DNA of 35,298 bases from Clostridia bacterium. GTDB taxonomy: Bacteria > Bacillota > Clostridia > Oscillospirales > UBA644. The position numbers were made by a program, and so were the translations under genes. The DNA is taken from positions 1 through 35,298 of the forward strand of contig JAGAOB010000077.1 of NCBI GenBank assembly GCA_017623895.1, given 5' to 3'. Position 1 is the stretch's first letter, and each line of letters starts with the position of its first letter. Below the pieces are notes generated by a model. That model was given only the letters and a program-made list of their open reading frames with translations, was not told the origin of the DNA and did not search any database. This document shows positions 13,746-22,515 of this stretch, piece by piece.

Positions 13746-15107
13746 TTATCCGCGGTTCATCGTCTCGTCCGAAGCGTTCGGCGCTTGAGAATCTTCCGAG
13801 GAAAGGGTAATGGGAACGTGAGGCCGGTTGCAAAACTCCGCTAACGCGCTTAACGCACGGGCGGAAAGCAAGCCCTTTCGGTCCTTTTTCTTGACACGAC
13901 CCTCTAAGGGCGGAAGCAAACCGAAATTGACGTTCATCGGCTGAAAATCAGAAATCGACGGGTCGGAAACGTAATGGGCCAAGGACCCGATCGCCGTTTC
14001 CTTGGGGAATACCACGGTGTCTCCCAACAGGGCGTTCAGTCCTGCCACAAATCCCGAGCTTGCCGATTCAATATATCCCTCGACCCCCGTGATCTGGCCT
14101 GCGAAGTACAGGTTCTCCCGATTCCGCACCCGATAGGTGGGGGTGAGCAGGTTGGGGGAGTTCAAGAACGTGTTGCGGTGCATTACTCCGTAACGGACGA
14201 ATTCCGCCCGTTCCAGCCCGGGAATCATCCCGAAGACTCTGCGCTGCTCTCCCCACGTCAGGTGGGTCTGAAATCCCACGATGTTATAAAGGGAGGATGC
14301 GGCGTTGTCCTTGCGGAGCTGAACCACGGCCTTGGGCAGTTTCCCCGTGTGGGGATTCATCAGCCCCACGGGCTTTAGAGGTCCGAACAAAAGCGTGTCG
14401 TATCCCCGAGATGCCATAACCTCCACGGGCATACAGCCCTCGAAGACCTTGTCGTTTTCAAAGCCGTGAAGATGGGCGGTCTCGGCGGAGATGAGGGCGT
14501 TGTAAAAGGCGTCGTATTCCTCTTCATTCATAGGACAGTTGATATAATCGGGAGTCCCCTTGTCATAACGGGACGCAAGATACGCCTTGGACATATCGAT
14601 GCTTTCCGCCGTGACGATGGGGGCGGCGGCATCGAAAAAGGAAAGCCCTTCTCCGAAGCTTTTCACGATTTCTTCCGCCAATGGGTCCGAAGCCAGGGGG
14701 CCTGCGGCGATGACGGTAGGCTCGTCAAAATCAAGGGTGGAAATTTCTTGTTCCACCACGGTGATGTTGGGGTGATTTCGAATCCGTTCGGTGACGTAAG
14801 ATGCAAAGGCGTCACGGTCTACCGCCAGAGCACCTCCCGCAGGAACGCGGGTGGCAACAGCGGCCTGCATTACGAGAGACCCCATCCGCAGCAGCTCTTC
14901 CTTCAGAAGACCGATGGCGTTTTGCAGTCCCTCTGCACGCAGAGAATTGGAGCAGACCAATTCACAGAACAGATCCGACGTATGAGCGGGGGATTTTTTC
15001 AGAGGCTTCATTTCGTACAGGGTCACGCGGGCTCCCCGTTGGGCGCATTGCCACGCCGCTTCGCATCCCGCAAGACCCGCCCCTACGACGGTTATCGACG
15101 GATTCAT
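13746..15107 (-). CDS. trmFO: Folate/FAD-dependent tRNA (uracil-54) C5-methyltransferase
   Basis: 453 residues, ATG 15107, overlapping the topA stop by 4 bases (ATGA). Makes ribothymidine at position 54 of the tRNA T-loop using methylene-tetrahydrofolate and FAD; cytosolic. An N-terminal FAD-binding Rossmann motif, [14 protein letters not shown], is followed by the conserved [13 protein letters not shown] with a family Cys, and [15 protein letters not shown]. The C-terminal half has [27 protein letters not shown] and [12 protein letters not shown]. The tail after about 430 is Pro/Ser-rich and weakly conserved. Length is normal. It sits between topA and plsX in the minus-strand train, 22 bases before plsX. 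The topA-trmFO order is common in Firmicutes. Confidence 0.97.
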   Translation of the reverse strand: MNPSITVVGAGLAGCEAAWQCAQRGARVTLYEMKPLKKSPAHTSDLFCELVCSNSLRAEGLQNAIGLLKEELLRMGSLVMQAAVATRVPAGGALAVDRDAFASYVTERIRNHPNITVVEQEISTLDFDEPTVIAAGPLASDPLAEEIVKSFGEGLSFFDAAAPIVTAESIDMSKAYLASRYDKGTPDYINCPMNEEEYDAFYNALISAETAHLHGFENDKVFEGCMPVEVMASRGYDTLLFGPLKPVGLMNPHTGKLPKAVVQLRKDNAASSLYNIVGFQTHLTWGEQRRVFGMIPGLERAEFVRYGVMHRNTFLNSPNLLTPTYRVRNRENLYFAGQITGVEGYIESASSGFVAGLNALLGDTVVFPKETAIGSLAHYVSDPSISDFQPMNVNFGLLPPLEGRVKKKDRKGLLSARALSALAEFCNRPHVPITLSSEDSQAPNASDETMNRG

Positions 15108-17287
15108 TTTTGCTCCGTCTCTGCCTTTTCGGGCTTTTTATACGCAGTTTGATAATCGCATCCCTCGGCCTCGCAATGCAGCGTTCCGAAATGGCGGAAC
15201 AGAGTTTTGCCGCATTTGGGGCAGATCTCCGCGGTGGGAACGTCCCACGTGCGGAATCCGCACTGCGCTCCCTTTTCGCAGGAGTAATAGGTTTTTCCTT
15301 TTTGGGTCTTGCGAACCACCAATCCGCTTCCGCAGACGGGACAGGCTCCTGCCGCCTTGGTGTAAACGGGCTTGGTGTTTTTACATTCGGGATATCCCGG
15401 GCACGCAAGGAACCGTCCGAAGCGGCTGACCTTATAGACCATCTTCCGTCCGCACAGCTCGCAGATCTCGTCGCTTTCCTCTACGGGAGTTTCCACCTTG
15501 CGACGTTCGGTGTTGCTTTCGGCCTTTTCCAACGCGGCGGCAAAATCACCGTAGAAATTCTGCATAACCTCCACCAGCGTTTTCTTGCCCTCTTCTACGC
15601 TGTCCAGCTGTTTTTCCATTTCTGCGGTAAAGGCGGAGTCAACGATGTTGCTGAAGTTTTCGATCATCAGATCGGTGGTCACGATGCCCAAGTTCGTGGG
15701 CTTGAGGGATTTTCCTTCCCGTTCCACGTAATCTCGTTCGATGATCGTGCCCACGATAGGGGCAAAGGTAGAGGGTCTTCCGATTCCGTTTTCCTCCAGC
15801 GTCTTGATGAGAGACGCTTCGGTGTAGCGGGAGGGGGGCTGGGTGAATTTTTGCTCCGAGACCAATTCCTTGAAGTCAAGCACGTCCCCTTGCTTTACGT
15901 CGGGGAATGCGGAGGATTCCTCCTGCTCGTCGGAGTAACGGTACAAACGGCTGTAGCCGTCGAAAACTTTCTTGGTATCGGAGGCGCGGAACAGATATCC
16001 TGCCGCCTCGATTTCAATGCTTCTCACATATTGGACCACTGCCGCCATCTGGCTTGCGGTAAACCGTTCCCAAATCAGCTTATACAACCGATATTGATCG
16101 TGAGAAAGGCTTGCCTTGACCACGTCGGGCGTGAGGTTGATATCCGTGGGACGAATGGCCTCGTGGGCGTCCTGGGCGCCTTGACGGGTCTTGTAGACCC
16201 GAGGAGCTTTGGGATAATACTTTTCGCCGTAGGCGTTGAGAATGTATTCCTTTGCCGCGGCTTGTGCCTCCTCGGAGATGCGCAGCGAGTCGGTTCTCAT
16301 ATAGGTGATCAAACCGACGGGGCCGTGCCCTACGACGTCAATACCTTCGTAGAGAGCCTGCGCCACGGACATTGTCTTTTGGGGGTGCATATTCAGATGC
16401 ACGGATGCGTCCTGCTGCAGTGAGGAGGTGGTGAAGGGAGGTGCGGGGTGCTTTTGCTTTTCCTGCTCCTTCAGAGAACGGACGGTGTAATCCGATCCTT
16501 CCAATGCCGCCCGAATCGCTTCGTTTTCTTTTGTAGAGCCAATGGCGATTTTCCCTTGGTCGTTTCCGAAGAAGCAGGCGCTATATTCCTTTTTGCCGTT
16601 GCGGAAGCAGGCGTCAATGTTCCAATATTCCTGAGGAATAAATGCTTCAATTTCCCGTTCGCGGTCGACGACCCAGCGGGTTGCTACCGATTGCACCCGT
16701 CCTGCGGACAGACCGTATTTTACCTTATGCCACAAAAAGGGAGACAGCTTGTATCCCACGATGCGGTCCAATACCCGACGGGTTTGCTGGGAGGACACCA
16801 GATCCTGATCGATGGCGCGGGGACGACGGATGCCCTCGGTGACGGCCTTTCGGGTGATTTCGTTAAAGGTGACGCGGTTTTCGGCATTTTCGTCCAATTC
16901 CAAAAGCTGTGCCAAATGCCACGCGATGGCTTCTCCCTCGCGGTCGGGGTCGGTTGCCAGATAGACGGCCTTGCTGTTTTTTGCGGCCGCCTTTAATTCC
17001 TTCAGCAGGGCGGCTTTCCCATCCTTGCGGGGGACGATATATTCAGGGGTAAATCCGTTTTCGATATCTACGCCCAAGCGGGACGCGGGCAGATCCCGAA
17101 TGTGTCCCTTGGAAGACAGAACCTCGTATTTGCTTCCCAAATACTTTGTAATGGTTTTCGCCGTGGAGGGGGATTCCACGATAAGAAGATTTTTCGTGGG
17201 ACGGGTCGCCTTTTTGGCGGCGGTTTTTTTCGCAGCGGGCTTCTTTCGGGTATTTTCTTCGGTTTTTGCTGTGGTTTTGGTTGCCAT
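15104..17287 (-). CDS. topA: DNA topoisomerase I
   Basis: 727 residues from ATG 17287, chosen because AAAGGAGA lies six bases upstream; longer frames lack a binding site. Relaxes negative supercoils by single-strand breakage through a 5'-phosphotyrosine. After a Lys/Ala-rich N-terminal tail (about residues 15-32, with repeated AAKK motifs like histone H1 tails) comes the TOPRIM domain: [24 protein letters not shown] and [14 protein letters not shown] (acidic cluster near 113-119). The active Tyr329 lies in [10 protein letters not shown]. The C-terminus has three four-Cys zinc ribbons starting CELCGRK, CPVCGSG and CPKCGKT. The basic tail is unusual at this end of the protein and may add non-specific DNA binding. 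It is preceded by a 440-base spacer full of hairpin repeats. Confidence 0.96.
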   Translation of the reverse strand: MATKTTAKTEENTRKKPAAKKTAAKKATRPTKNLLIVESPSTAKTITKYLGSKYEVLSSKGHIRDLPASRLGVDIENGFTPEYIVPRKDGKAALLKELKAAAKNSKAVYLATDPDREGEAIAWHLAQLLELDENAENRVTFNEITRKAVTEGIRRPRAIDQDLVSSQQTRRVLDRIVGYKLSPFLWHKVKYGLSAGRVQSVATRWVVDREREIEAFIPQEYWNIDACFRNGKKEYSACFFGNDQGKIAIGSTKENEAIRAALEGSDYTVRSLKEQEKQKHPAPPFTTSSLQQDASVHLNMHPQKTMSVAQALYEGIDVVGHGPVGLITYMRTDSLRISEEAQAAAKEYILNAYGEKYYPKAPRVYKTRQGAQDAHEAIRPTDINLTPDVVKASLSHDQYRLYKLIWERFTASQMAAVVQYVRSIEIEAAGYLFRASDTKKVFDGYSRLYRYSDEQEESSAFPDVKQGDVLDFKELVSEQKFTQPPSRYTEASLIKTLEENGIGRPSTFAPIVGTIIERDYVEREGKSLKPTNLGIVTTDLMIENFSNIVDSAFTAEMEKQLDSVEEGKKTLVEVMQNFYGDFAAALEKAESNTERRKVETPVEESDEICELCGRKMVYKVSRFGRFLACPGYPECKNTKPVYTKAAGACPVCGSGLVVRKTQKGKTYYSCEKGAQCGFRTWDVPTAEICPKCGKTLFRHFGTLHCEAEGCDYQTAYKKPEKAETEQK

Positions 17288-17410
17288 CGTTGTTCTCCTT
17301 TTTTCGGTTGGATAATTTTTACGGTTCTTTTCGGCGGAACGCAGCGTCGCAGGGATTCGAAATCCTCGGACAGCTCCGACGCCTGCAGGAGCGATCACGC
17401 TCGGTAAAAG

Positions 17411-17700
17411 GGCAGACCTGTCTGCCGACAGACTTAAATCGCCTGCTGACAGGTTTTATCGCAGATCGCCTGCCGACAAATACTATCGTAGATCTGTCTG
17501 CCGACAGGTGTTATCGCAGATTTGTCTGCCGACAAATACTATCGTAGATCTGTCTGCCGACAGGTATTATCGCAGATTTGTCTGCCGACAGGTGTTATCG
17601 CGGCCCCGTATTCTGACAGATTTTATGGCAGATCTGTCTGCGGAAAGGCTTTATCGTAAGCCTGTCTTCTGATCGATTTTATCGGTCGATCTGTTTGACG
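17411..17700. repeat. Array of 28-bp-period hairpin repeats between dprA and topA
   Basis: About ten degenerate units; the core CTGCCGACA starts at 17422, 17470, 17498, 17526, 17554 and 17582 (exact 28-base steps from 17470), with diverged copies at 17443 and after 17610. Each good unit contains a small palindrome around a TGCC loop. Some units read CTGTC-TGCC-GACAG, others ATTTGTC-TGCC-GACAAAT: both arms change together, keeping the pairing. The two types alternate over 17461-17590, giving a 56-bp higher-order period. There are no unique spacers, so it is not a CRISPR. This fills the 440-base gap between the dprA stop (17727) and the topA start (17287). No promoter or other gene was seen in it. 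Confidence 0.85.
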
Positions 17701-17726
17701 GATTGGCGAGGCTTGACGCGGTGGAA

Positions 17727-18647
17727 TCACGGATTTTGCAAGGCCGGTACGTAGCGCACGGTCATCGGGGTGATTCGGTCCGCGTAGCGGGGAAGAAATT
17801 CGTTGAATATATCCTCAGGCTCGGTGCAGAAGATTGCACCTTGCTTTATGAGCAGGTTGGTTCCCGTGTTAACACGGTCGGAGAGAGATGCGGGGACTGC
17901 AAACAGGGTTCGGTTTTGCTCCACTGCGTGGCGGGCGGTGCTCATCGACCCGCTTTTCGGGGGACATTCCACCACCAAAACGCCGTCGGAAAGCCCGGAA
18001 ATGATACGGTTGCGCCGCAGAAAATTGGATGCCAGAGGCGGAGTTGTGGGCAGATATTCCGAGATCAGCCCTCCGTGGGCCTTCAAAAGATCGTAAAGAA
18101 CCTTGTTTGCTTTCGGATATATCATATCCACGCCGCAGGCGAGAACGGCAAAGGAGGCTTTCCCCTTGATTAAGGATCCCTTATGGGCGTAGGTGTCGAT
18201 TCCGTTTGCCATTCCGCTGACGATCTGAAATCCGGACAACGTCAGGGAGCAGGAAAAGGTTGCTGCCGTTGCGGCGGCATTGGCACTGCATTTCCGGGTT
18301 CCCACTACACCCACGGTAGGCTTGGTCGGATCGGGCATCTGTCCAAGGACGAAAAGGGCAACGGGCGGTTGATCAATCTCCCGCAATCGAGACGGGTAGG
18401 CGTCATCATAGTAGCTGACGATGTCGATCCCCTTTTCGATGCACTCCTTTAATACTCGTTGGGCGGCGCGAAGGTCCTTGTTCAAGAAGGGTAGGGTGTC
18501 TTTTTCTTCCAAATACGCCATCAGCTCGGCCTTCGTGGCGTGATAGGCCTCCCGTGGGGGCATTGATTGGTTCAGGCGGTAGGTTTTTGCCGACCCCTGC
18601 TTTCCCGCAAGGAGAAGCCATAGCGTATAAAGTGCGTTGTCGGTCAT
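17727..18647 (-). CDS. dprA: DNA-processing protein DprA/Smf
   Basis: 306 residues, ATG 18647 behind AAGGAAA. Loads RecA on incoming single-stranded DNA during natural transformation; also present in many non-competent bacteria; cytosolic. An N-terminal helical part (about 1-85) leads to YDDAYPSRLREIDQPPVALF, then the Rossmann core: VGVVGTRKCSANAAATA, SGMANGIDTYAHKGSL, LACGVDMIYP, SEYLPTTPPLASNFLRRNRI and the SGLSDGVLVVE segment. The usual C-terminal winged-helix is missing, as in shorter family members; the protein ends in IFNEFLPRYADRIT. It lies 97 bases after trmH (a spacer holding a trmH 3' copy) and is followed by the hairpin array. Confidence 0.95.
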   Translation of the reverse strand: MTDNALYTLWLLLAGKQGSAKTYRLNQSMPPREAYHATKAELMAYLEEKDTLPFLNKDLRAAQRVLKECIEKGIDIVSYYDDAYPSRLREIDQPPVALFVLGQMPDPTKPTVGVVGTRKCSANAAATAATFSCSLTLSGFQIVSGMANGIDTYAHKGSLIKGKASFAVLACGVDMIYPKANKVLYDLLKAHGGLISEYLPTTPPLASNFLRRNRIISGLSDGVLVVECPPKSGSMSTARHAVEQNRTLFAVPASLSDRVNTGTNLLIKQGAIFCTEPEDIFNEFLPRYADRITPMTVRYVPALQNP

Positions 18648-18669
18648 TTGGTTTCCTTTTCGGGCAAAT

Positions 18670-18731
18670 TATTTCAAGCGATAGATCGTAGTGGATGCCG
18701 CGATGCGACGGTTCGGAAGTTGGTGGGGAAT
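18670..18731 (-). repeat. Decayed duplicate of the trmH 3' end
   Basis: The first 18 bases (TATTTCAAGCGATAGATC at 18670) recur exactly at 18746, where they encode the end of trmH, and a further roughly 45 bases align with scattered changes and one gap. The offset is 76 bases. The spacer copy is frameshifted and untranslated; its stop-equivalent is TAA, while the working trmH copy now ends in TAG. Confidence 0.8.
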
Positions 18732-18744
18732 CCTTTTGGGTTAG

Positions 18745-19485
18745 CTATTTCAAGCGATAGATCATAATGGATGCCGCCGATGCGGCGTTCAGGGAATTGA
18801 TAGGGTTCTGCATAGGGATGAAGACGGTCTTGTGGGCGGCGGAGAGCACGGCGGGAGAAATCCCTTTTCCCTCGCTTCCGATGATGACGGCTCGCTTTTC
18901 TCCAAATTGAATCTCTTCGGGAGAAACGGCGGTTTCGTCCAGCGCCGTGGCAAAGACGGTAAAGCCGTCGTTTTTTAGCTTGGATACGGTGTCGGGAAGG
19001 TCTGCCGTCTGTTCCACATAGCAGGAACGGAAGGCTCCTGCGGTGGAGGCCAAGGCCTTTGTTGACCAAGGGTTTGCGCAGCCCGAAGAAAGAATTACGC
19101 CAAAGCCGAAGGCGTAGGCGGTGCGGATGATCGTGCCCACGTTCCCGGGATCCTGCACGCCGTCGAGAAGCACCAGCTTTTTGGGACGCTCCGATTCCTT
19201 GCGGGTGACGGTGCAGGCGATGGTCTGCTCCGACACGGCGGTGCAGATTTTTTTCATTCCTTGGGAGGAAAGATGATAGACGGGGATCTGTTGGGGCAGG
19301 GAAGAAAGAAAGGCTTCGTGCTTTTTCAGGTCGGTGGTGAATACTTCCTCGATGCAATCGGGAGGCAATTCCTCCACGAAGCGAGTCCCCTCCAAAAAGA
19401 ACCGTTCCCGTGCGGGGTGGTTGCGTATTTTGAGAATTTCTTTTAGATACGGATTTGCGGCAGAGGTGATCTCTTTCAGGATCAT
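18745..19485 (-). CDS. TrmH/SpoU-family RNA 2'-O-methyltransferase
   Basis: 246 residues, ATG 19485, overlapping the ktrA stop by 4 bases. Uses SAM to methylate a ribose 2'-OH in rRNA or tRNA; cytosolic dimer. An N-terminal substrate-binding domain (ITSAANPYLKEILKI, then FFLEGTRFVEEL) precedes the trefoil-knot SPOUT domain. That domain has motif 1 LLDGVQDPGNVGTIIRTAYA, motif 2 VIIGSEGKGIS and motif 3 IPMQNPINSLNAASAASIMI, with the conserved Asn, Glu and knot residues. The family places it near RlmB/TsnR-like 23S rRNA enzymes, but the target nucleotide cannot be read. Stop is TAG. The 3' end is duplicated just downstream. Confidence 0.92.
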   Translation of the reverse strand: MILKEITSAANPYLKEILKIRNHPARERFFLEGTRFVEELPPDCIEEVFTTDLKKHEAFLSSLPQQIPVYHLSSQGMKKICTAVSEQTIACTVTRKESERPKKLVLLDGVQDPGNVGTIIRTAYAFGFGVILSSGCANPWSTKALASTAGAFRSCYVEQTADLPDTVSKLKNDGFTVFATALDETAVSPEEIQFGEKRAVIIGSEGKGISPAVLSAAHKTVFIPMQNPINSLNAASAASIMIYRLK

Positions 19486-20126
19486 TTCAGCATCCTCGCA
19501 ATGTTTTCGGACATTCCGATAACCATCAGTCCGTCGCTTTCCGTGAAGCGGTAGTCGGGGTTGGGATTGGTGTCCAGAAATTCCAGATTGGGCTTGCGAA
19601 CGCCGATGACGTTGATTCCGTACTGAACGCGGACGTTCAGCTCCCGCAGAGATTTTCCCACCCAGTGAGGAGGAATATTCACCTCGGCAATGGATTGATC
19701 CCCGCTGAGAGGAATGAAGTCCAAAAGGTCTGCGGAAAATTTTCGGGCAACGCGGTCTCCCATATCCACCTCGGGGCAGACGATATAGTCTGCACCGATC
19801 CGTCGCAGCAGGCGGGAGTGCTTTTCGTCGTAGGATTGGCAGATGACGTGCTTTGCTCCCATCTCCTTGACCAAGGTGGTCACCAGGGCGCTGGCTTGAA
19901 TATCCTCGGAGATGGCGACGATCACGTGGTCGTAATCGGGAATGTCCAAGGCTTGCAGCACCGCCTCGTCCAGGCAGTCTCCCTGACGGGCATCCACCTC
20001 GTCGGCAATGCGGTCGACCTTTTCCACGTCCACGTCTACGGCCAAAACCTCTTCTCCCAGCCGCGCTAACTTACGGGCGGTTTCCCGTCCGAACTGACTG
20101 AGTCCGATAATCAAAAACGAGTGCAT
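19482..20126 (-). CDS. ktrA: Potassium uptake regulatory subunit KtrA/TrkA
   Basis: 214 residues, ATG 20126. Cytosolic RCK ring that gates the KtrB potassium channel in response to nucleotides (ATP/ADP, NAD(H)) and, in Firmicutes, c-di-AMP. The N-terminal RCK-N Rossmann fold reads FLIIGLSQFGRETARKLA and EVLAVDVD, then ARQGDCLDE and DHVIVAISEDIQAS. The C-terminal RCK-C/TrkA-C domain spans about 135-214 (VNIPPHWVGKSLRELNVR, then ESDGLMVIGMSENI). Size is typical of single KtrA. It begins 13 bases after ktrB and overlaps trmH by 4. Assigned KtrA rather than TrkA because the partner is KtrB-like and the protein has only one RCK unit. Confidence 0.94.
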   Translation of the reverse strand: MHSFLIIGLSQFGRETARKLARLGEEVLAVDVDVEKVDRIADEVDARQGDCLDEAVLQALDIPDYDHVIVAISEDIQASALVTTLVKEMGAKHVICQSYDEKHSRLLRRIGADYIVCPEVDMGDRVARKFSADLLDFIPLSGDQSIAEVNIPPHWVGKSLRELNVRVQYGINVIGVRKPNLEFLDTNPNPDYRFTESDGLMVIGMSENIARMLK

Positions 20127-20139
20127 AGCAAAGAACTCC

Positions 20140-21510
20140 TTATCCGATGAGAATCGTTCCTTCGGGGTAGCGAAGGGTGTTTTTTCGTTTTCTGCGGTCG
20201 GTGAGAAGTGCGTAGGAGATGGTCAGCATTCCCACTCTTCCCGAAAACATCAGAAGCATCAAAATAATTTTGGAACACATCGTAAGGGTTGGGGTCACGG
20301 AAAGGGAGAGCCCCACCGTTGCAAAGGCAGAGGTACATTCGTAAAGCGCTTGGATAAATCCAACGTCCCCTTCCACTCCGTTGATGACGAAGGCACAGAC
20401 CAAAACGGCTACGAAGGGAAAGAATACGAGAGCAAAGGCGCGGTAGACCAAATCCGAGGAGATCCGCCGCTTGAGAAGAACGGCGTCCTTACGTCCTGTC
20501 AAGACCGAGCGAAGCGCGGCGGCCAAAACGACGACGGTGGTGATTTTTACCCCGCCTCCCGTAGAGCCTGTCGACGCTCCGATGAACATCAGAATCACCG
20601 TCAGCACTTGGCTTGCCTCGGTCATTGCAGCAAGATCAATGGTGTTCATTCCCGCGGTGCGGGGGGAAACCGATTGAAAGAAAGATGCGAGAAGCTTTTC
20701 CTTTCCCGAAGCATTTGCAAGCGTTTCGGGGTTGTTGCGTTCAAACAGAAAGATCAGAACGGCACCGCCGATGATGAGGATCCCCGACACGGTTAAAACG
20801 GTTTTGGAGAAGATGGAAAGATCCTTGAAGCGGCGTTTGGTGTAAAGATCCTCCCATACCAGGAATCCCAATCCGCCGATGACGATCAATCCCATCACCG
20901 TCAGATTGACGACCCAATCCCCCCGATACGCAGTCAGGGAGGAAAAGGGGGCGTCGGTGCCCATCAGATCAAAGCCCGCGTTGCAGAAGGCAGAGATCGA
21001 GGTGAAGACTCCTTTCCAAATTCCGTTTCCCCATCCGTATTCGGGAATAAAGCGGACTGCAAGGATCAGCGCTCCCGCCCCCTCAAAGGCGGCGGTTCCC
21101 GCAAGCACGTGCTTCATCGTGCCGACGGCGGTTCGATAGTCGGTGGTGTTTAACGATTCGGCGATTTGCTTTCGGTTGGAAAGGGAGGTGTCACCCCGCA
21201 GTAAAAGCATCAAGGCAGACCCCAGCGTCATAAATCCCAATCCGCCGATCTGGATCATACAAAGGATCACCGCCTGTCCGAAGAAGGACCATTGGGTGGC
21301 GGTGTCGTAGACGACAAGTCCCGTAATGCAGGTGGCAGAGGTTGCGGTGAACAGGGTGTTGATAAAGGGTGTTGTCTTTCCGTCTGCGGAGGATATGGGG
21401 AGCATCAGCAAAAGTGCTCCCGCAAGGATAATGAGGAGGAAGCCCAAAACCAAGGGGCGGTACAGGTTTCGCTTCCGTCGGCTTTTTTCTGTGGGGACCA
21501 ACCGTTTCAC
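20140..21510 (-). CDS. ktrB: Potassium channel subunit KtrB (TrkH family)
   Basis: 456 residues, ATG 21510 behind AAAGGAGG. Membrane K+ uptake pore, sodium-stimulated in known members, gated by KtrA. Four membrane-pore-membrane repeats are visible, with pore loops TSATCITGL, SISAFCNAGFD, SPRTAGMNTID and TSAFATVGLS; the conserved Gly in each forms the selectivity filter. A short basic N-terminus (RLVPTEKSRRKRNLYR) faces the cytosol. A consensus promoter lies about 39 bases upstream, making ktrB the first gene of the long minus-strand train that continues to 8529. The short leader leaves no room for a c-di-AMP riboswitch. Confidence 0.95.
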   Translation of the reverse strand: MKRLVPTEKSRRKRNLYRPLVLGFLLIILAGALLLMLPISSADGKTTPFINTLFTATSATCITGLVVYDTATQWSFFGQAVILCMIQIGGLGFMTLGSALMLLLRGDTSLSNRKQIAESLNTTDYRTAVGTMKHVLAGTAAFEGAGALILAVRFIPEYGWGNGIWKGVFTSISAFCNAGFDLMGTDAPFSSLTAYRGDWVVNLTVMGLIVIGGLGFLVWEDLYTKRRFKDLSIFSKTVLTVSGILIIGGAVLIFLFERNNPETLANASGKEKLLASFFQSVSPRTAGMNTIDLAAMTEASQVLTVILMFIGASTGSTGGGVKITTVVVLAAALRSVLTGRKDAVLLKRRISSDLVYRAFALVFFPFVAVLVCAFVINGVEGDVGFIQALYECTSAFATVGLSLSVTPTLTMCSKIILMLLMFSGRVGMLTISYALLTDRRKRKNTLRYPEGTILIG

Positions 21511-21548
21511 GGGGCTAATTCCTCCTTTGTGTGAAAATTAACTACTAT

Positions 21549-21577
21549 ATAATAACACTAAATTTTGTTTCTGTCAA
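21549..21577 (-). promoter_or_regulatory. Promoter of ktrB and probably the downstream minus-strand train
   Basis: On the minus strand: TTGACA (21572-21577), 17-base spacer, TATTAT (21549-21554). The remaining gene-free stretch 21578-21865 is AT-rich, with an imperfect hairpin near 21785-21815 and an extended -10 (TGGTATACT, about 21834-21842) for the macro-domain gene. Nothing else was recognised there. Confidence 0.8.
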
Positions 21578-21865
21578 GTCCCTTTTGTAAGACCGAAAAA
21601 ATCTTACGGGAATTTCGCCGTTCCGCAACAGACTGTTTGAGAAAAATTTACCGTTTTTTTCATTATTTCCCCAATCGCGGGTTATGTTCGGAGAAACGTC
21701 ACATTTTTGCCGAAAAGAGTTGCGGAGTTGGTGGCGAAGCAAATTTTATTCGGGAAGCAATGCAGAAAAAAACGAACGGAACAACGGGTTTTTCAAAAAA
21801 AACTCGTTTGTCCCGTTTATCGGACGTAAAACGTGGTATACTGTAGGTAAGAAAGGAGGAGAATT

Positions 21866-22330
21866 ATGGCCTTTGAAATCGTTTCCCGTCCGTTGCTCTC
21901 TCTGTCCGCAGAGGCAGTGGTCAATCGGGCGAACAGTGGATTGCAGTATGCCGCCGGGCTGTGCGGGGAGATCTTCGACGCCGCGGGAAAGCTTCCCTTA
22001 CAGCGGGCGTGCGTTGCTTTGGGGTCTTGTGCCGTGGGAAGTGCGGTGGTCACCGATGGGTTTGGGTTGGATGCAAAGTATATCATTCACGCGGTTCCGC
22101 CCCGTTGGTGCGGCGGAAAACACGGGGAGGACACGTTGCTTGCGGACTGCTATCGGTCTGCCTTGGATCTTGCGGCCCGCCTGGGGGTCCGATCCCTCGC
22201 CTTTCCGTTGCTATCGGAGGGGCTTTGCGGTTATCCCACCGACAGAGGTCTTACGGTGGCGAAAAAAGCCATTCTTTCCTCTCCCGTTACGAAAACCATA
22301 AACGTATACCTTTCGGTTCCCTTATTGTAA
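21866..22330 (+). CDS. Macro-domain (ADP-ribose-binding) protein
   Basis: 154 residues, ATG 21866 behind AAAGGAGGAG. Macro domains bind ADP-ribose and related nucleotides, and many remove ADP-ribose or its O-acetyl ester; cytosolic. The signature EAVVNRANSGLQYAAGLCGEIF contains the conserved VNxAN..L and the glycine loop. VALGSCAVGSAVVTDGFGLD and YIIHAVPPRW follow, then SLAFPLLSEGLCGYPTDRG forms the second phosphate-binding loop. The domain fills the whole protein. It is a lone gene between ktrB (divergent) and metA (convergent), with an extended -10 just upstream. The exact substrate (ADP-ribosyl-protein, O-acetyl-ADP-ribose or other) is unknown. Confidence 0.92.
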   Translation: MAFEIVSRPLLSLSAEAVVNRANSGLQYAAGLCGEIFDAAGKLPLQRACVALGSCAVGSAVVTDGFGLDAKYIIHAVPPRWCGGKHGEDTLLADCYRSALDLAARLGVRSLAFPLLSEGLCGYPTDRGLTVAKKAILSSPVTKTINVYLSVPLL

Positions 22331-22481
22331 TTCTGCCCGCCCCTTTGCGGAACCCGGAACCGAACACCTTCGTTTCCGCAGAACAACTTCGCAGAATCGG
22401 ATACCTTCGGCTTCGCATTGTGATTCTGCCCTCTCTGTGCAATCCGTAACGGAATATCTTCGTTCCCGCATCGTAATTCTG
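22326..22481. repeat. Degenerate local repeats between the macro-domain gene and metA
   Basis: A TGTAATTCTG-like motif occurs at 22326, 22420 and 22472 (CGTAATTCTG), and three 19-base copies of a GAANACCTTCGTTTCCGCA-like sequence lie at 22362-22380, 22399-22417 and 22452-22470. The first repeat starts at the macro-gene stop codon. No coding function was seen. Confidence 0.7.
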
Positions 22482-22489
22482 TAAAAAAA

Positions 22490-22508
22490 CGCCGCCTTTT
22501 CGGCGGCG
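22490..22508. terminator. Terminator of the metY-metA operon
   Basis: A 7-bp GC stem (CGCCGCC at 22490-22496 with GGCGGCG at 22502-22508) and TTTTC loop. On the minus strand seven T follow, eight bases after the metA stop; on the plus strand a shorter T-run follows, so it may also serve the macro gene. Confidence 0.9.
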
Positions 22509-22515
22509 CTTTTGC

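Noticed and set aside
14801..16423. 540-residue plus-strand frame opposite trmFO and topA
   Set aside because: It is a long antisense shadow caused by codon bias in topA/trmFO; it has no domain sense and no ribosome binding site.
17411..17700. CRISPR array
   Set aside because: Units follow each other at 28 bases without unique spacers, and no cas genes are near; it is a tandem hairpin array.
21565..22301. Plus-strand frames overlapping the macro-domain gene and its upstream region
   Set aside because: They are out of frame with the clear macro-domain gene, which has its own strong ribosome binding site.
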